Shown: positions 61,511 to 64,000 of the stretch, one piece after another
How the letters are laid out: every line of letters starts with the position of its first letter
Numbering within the stretch: position 1 is the stretch's first letter
Translations under genes and position numbers: made by a program
Assembly (NCBI GenBank): GCA_964006375.1
Contig: OZ023268.1
Coordinates: 84,951,835 to 85,015,834 of the forward strand
Direction: 5' to 3'
Length of the DNA stretch: 64,000 nt
Origin: Tillus elongatus
Taxonomy: Eukaryota; Arthropoda; Insecta; Coleoptera; Cleridae
The notes under the pieces: model-generated
Told to the model about the DNA's origin: nothing
What the model saw: only the letters and a program-made list of their open reading frames with translations
Databases searched by the model: none

Positions 61511-61890
61511 TGGCGGTAAAAACGAATATCTGGTTATTTTTTTGTTTAATATACACGGCGGTCTAAGCTCCTGCACGACCATATTACTTTCTTCAATTTT
61601 GTTAGGAATAGTGAAATTTGAAAAATAATCCAGTTTATTTGAAAAACCATGTGATTTTCTCCAAAAAATATATACTAGTAAGTCGGTAAAATGCACCATC
61701 CTAGAAAAACCGAGTTTACAGTTAGTGTCCAAAATTTATGGATTGCTGTACACTTTCTCAATTTGAGAATGTTTATGTAGTAAGTAGGTAGTTAATTAGT
61801 TGTCTAATTCGTTTTTAGCATTAAAGATAATTACTTTAATGTATGATATATTTTGCTATTCCTGTACATATAGAACGCCGCGGCATACCT
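61511..61890. other. No gene
   Basis: AT-rich sequence between the LINE and the transposase relic. Confidence 0.4.
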
Positions 61891-62188
61891 TATTATCAAA
61901 TACTGAAATGACCGATATGATATCAGTTTATGCCCGCGCAGGGGCCAGAAGTTACGTAGATATGTATCCCAGTCGTAAACAGCCCAAGCGCAAGTTGTTT
62001 TCGAGTACGCTTATTAGATTAACGGAAGATGGAAGTTTTCGCCCAAACAGACATTATGCACCACGTGTGGTGCGAACTGTTCAGTAGGGGAAAGCGGTAT
62101 TAAAGATTATTCAAGATGACCCAACAACAAGCATTCTACCAAGGTTGGATTGAGTCAGGGTACTGTATTACTTTATAAGTGTGTACTC

Positions 62189-62257
62189 GCTGTAATTAAT
62201 ATACGGTACTGATGAGCTCTAATTAGAGCAAAACCGGTCTGCGGTTCTAATTATGGT
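62189..62257 (+). ncRNA. Hammerhead-like motif G (core mutated)
   Basis: CTGATGAG at 62209, stem II hairpin CTCTAATTAGAG, second box AAAAC instead of GAAAC, stem III ACCG/CGGT. Confidence 0.5.
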
Positions 62258-62494
62258 GAGAATACATCTAGCCTTACATACATTGTCCCTATATTAGGGA
62301 AGAAATGGGCGAGAGCTGACAACTTACAAAATTGTTAGTTGGTTGTGCACAGTCTCTATTTTATAACATTTTGTGTTATTTGGAGCTCTCGTCACAACAT
62401 ACTACCTGGTTCCGCACCGAGATGGTGACCCTGTCGTACATCTCACAATGTTCTAGGACGCTGGCTACCATAGCTATATTACTTTATGTGTGTG

Positions 62495-62562
62495 TTTGTA
62501 ATTAGTATACTGTACTCATGAGCTTTTATTAGAGCGAAACCGGTCTGCGGCTCTAATTATGG
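62495..62562 (+). ncRNA. Hammerhead-like motif H (core mutated)
   Basis: The first box is CTCATGAG (G to C), the second GAAAC intact, stem III CCGGTCTGCGG. Confidence 0.5.
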
Positions 62563-62980
62563 TGAGAATACATATAGCCTTTCAGGGTACTGTGTTTAAC
62601 ATTTTAAGGGAACAACAAGTATACCCATAACATTTTCTCCGGTCCAAAACATACTGCCAGGTGATCTTTTAGCAAGAACAAATTTTTGTGAATTCATCTT
62701 CAATAAAAATAAACATGATCCACTTTTGTAAGTAAAATTATATTCACTGGTGAGGCAACATTTACGAGAAGAGGTATTTTCAACTACAAAAGTTATCACA
62801 CATGGACTGAAGAAAGCCCAAAAGTATGAGAATGCGTCACTTTCAGCACAAATTTAAATTAAACGTTTGGTTTGGTATAGTTGAAGATAGCCTTGTAGAA
62901 CCATTTGAACTTCCAGCAACACTGAAAGGACAAGACTACTTAGATTTTCTCCAGTGTAATTTATTGGATGTGCTAGATGA

Positions 62981-63223
62981 TGTTTATTTTTCTCCCTCAG
63001 GGCTCGTCCGCGTCTTAGCCACCCCGATAGCACTGCAGCCTTTGGCTTATTGTACATGCCCTTAGTCTTTTCTACTCCAACCATTCCAAAAGCACTGTGC
63101 CTTGAACTAGTCTGCACAGCGATTGGTAGGGTGAAGTTTTATATTGTTGTCTCCGGTCTAGACTGACCGTAGCTCAGTTGTCTTTTGCGGTCCAGAGTTT
63201 TACACTCGCACAAGATGTGCTGG
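62981..63223 (-). mobile_element. LOA/I-like LINE 3' fragment with 9-bp TSD
   Basis: 243 bp matching the 3' end of 16660-18860 (cagggctcgtccgcg, ctgcacagcgattggtaggg). Flanked by gctagatga at 62972-62980 and 63224-63232. The insertion is strongly 5'-truncated. Confidence 0.85.
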
Positions 63224-63442
63224 GCTAGATGAGGTTCTTTTAAATACAACGTTTCGTATGTGGTACTTACAAGATGGCGCTCCTGCCCATTATCCCATAG
63301 CAGTACGAAATTATTTAAATAATTTATTCCTCCATCGATGAATCGGACGAGCAAGTGAACATTCATGCGGCCTTCACGTAGTCCAGATTTAAATCCACTA
63401 GATTTTTATTTCTGGATATATATATATATATATATATATATA

Positions 63443-64000
63443 GTAAGATCCTAGTTTATTGTGGTCCTATACTGTTAATACCAGAAATGAACTGTGGAAA
63501 AAATAGTGGCTGTCGGGCAAATGAAAGTAGGCAAATCCATCCGACATTTTTCTCAGTTAGAAGACATTTCGTAGAAAGGTGTAGAAATACACTGAAGCAA
63601 ATGGCGGACATTTAAAAAAACAACTTTAAAACGAGGATTATCATTTTGGTATTGCTTTTAGGTTAAAATACTATATTTTTTAAACTGTTATTTTCAAAAG
63701 TGGTTTATCTTTCATGTTGCTATATTTTTTAATGTTTAGCTTTATGTCATTTTCGTTTTTCGTTGTTACAAGGACTGTTGTAACTGCAACACATTTTTGC
63801 ATCAATTTGTTATAATTCATGTATTATATAATGTTCCAAACTTAATATATATTTTAAACTCTGTTTTCTCTAAAATGTTGCATTTTAATGACTTGCAACA
63901 AGTAAACCTTTTCTAGAGGAAACTGAATGCTGTTTCAAATTAAGTAGTTACTTCCAAAAATTACAATACTTAAAAACACTGCAGAAAATAATATAGTGAT
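63443..64000. other. AT-rich, no gene
   Basis: I see no feature after the (TA)n run at 63418-63442. Confidence 0.4.

Larger units (their letters stand above)
62167..62581 (+). mobile_element. Hammerhead-bearing element, 1.3 monomers, 12-bp TSD
   Basis: 415 bp, 5' end attactttataag and 3' end acatatagcctt. It contains hammerhead-like motif, body, hammerhead-like motif. Flanked by tcagggtactgt at 62155-62166 and 62582-62593. Same family as 6058-8667. Confidence 0.8.
61899..63416 (+). pseudogene. Tc1/mariner-superfamily transposase with two insertions
   Basis: A + strand transposase in three blocks. 61899-62154 has the helix-turn-helix (EMTDMISVYARAGARSY, RLTEDGSFRPNR). 62594-62971 has LREQQVYP and later HKFKLNVWFGIVEDSL. 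63233-63416 has WYLQDGAPAHY (second catalytic Asp), then after a shift RSPDLNPLDFYFW (third Asp). Block joins coincide with direct repeats flanking a hammerhead element and a LINE 3' fragment. Across the first join, excision of one repeat copy restores LSQGTVFNILREQQ. The family resembles the DD41D element at 12986-14049, with the same SPDxxPxDFYFW end. Stops and shifts make it inactive. (TA)n follows at 63418-63442. Confidence 0.75.

Overview
The window is animal nuclear DNA, AT-rich, intron-containing and crowded with transposon remains. LOA/I-like and CR1-like LINEs, hAT, piggyBac, mariner and Tigger relics and a tRNA-derived SINE all point to an arthropod, most likely an insect. I cannot name the order or species from sequence alone.

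Two host genes are clear. The first is the 3' two-thirds of a DLG5 (discs large homolog 5) MAGUK gene on the + strand, in six exons from 1082 to 20119. They encode a coiled coil, four PDZ domains, an SH3 and a guanylate-kinase-like domain. The six exons join in one frame to 1,511 codons plus a stop, and the N-terminal exons lie left of the window. The second is a single-exon C2H2 zinc-finger gene on the - strand (41541-43676, 711 aa, about 15 fingers). A lone well-spliced 66-nt exon candidate of an unknown gene sits at 50961-51026.

Everything else is repeat. The 5.3-kb dlg5 intron (4770-10057) holds a CR1-like reverse transcriptase pseudogene. It is split by a 2.6-kb complex of ~315-bp tandem monomers, each carrying a hammerhead-ribozyme-like core, in both orientations. 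The same monomer lies at 62167-62581 as a 1.3-unit insertion inside a transposase pseudogene. Both insertions are flanked by direct repeats (9 and 12 bp), and removing either restores the interrupted coding frame. The best candidate for an undescribed system is therefore a mobile hammerhead-ribozyme element of retrozyme type.

The 8.1-kb dlg5 intron (11573-19687) holds a DD41D transposon nested in a hAT-type nonautonomous element, a CR1-like RT fragment, and a LOA-like LINE with an 11-bp target duplication. From 20.4 to 36.5 kb there are hAT, mariner, Tigger and piggyBac relics, an 81-bp satellite and (TA)n-cored elements. From 36.6 to 39.6 kb an internally deleted LOA-like LINE, with perfect 13-bp target duplications, sits inside another LINE. 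From 44 to 59 kb there are (TA)n-cored families and a 4.6-kb foldback element. From 59.7 to 63.4 kb there is a CR1-like LINE and a transposase gene carrying two nested insertions.
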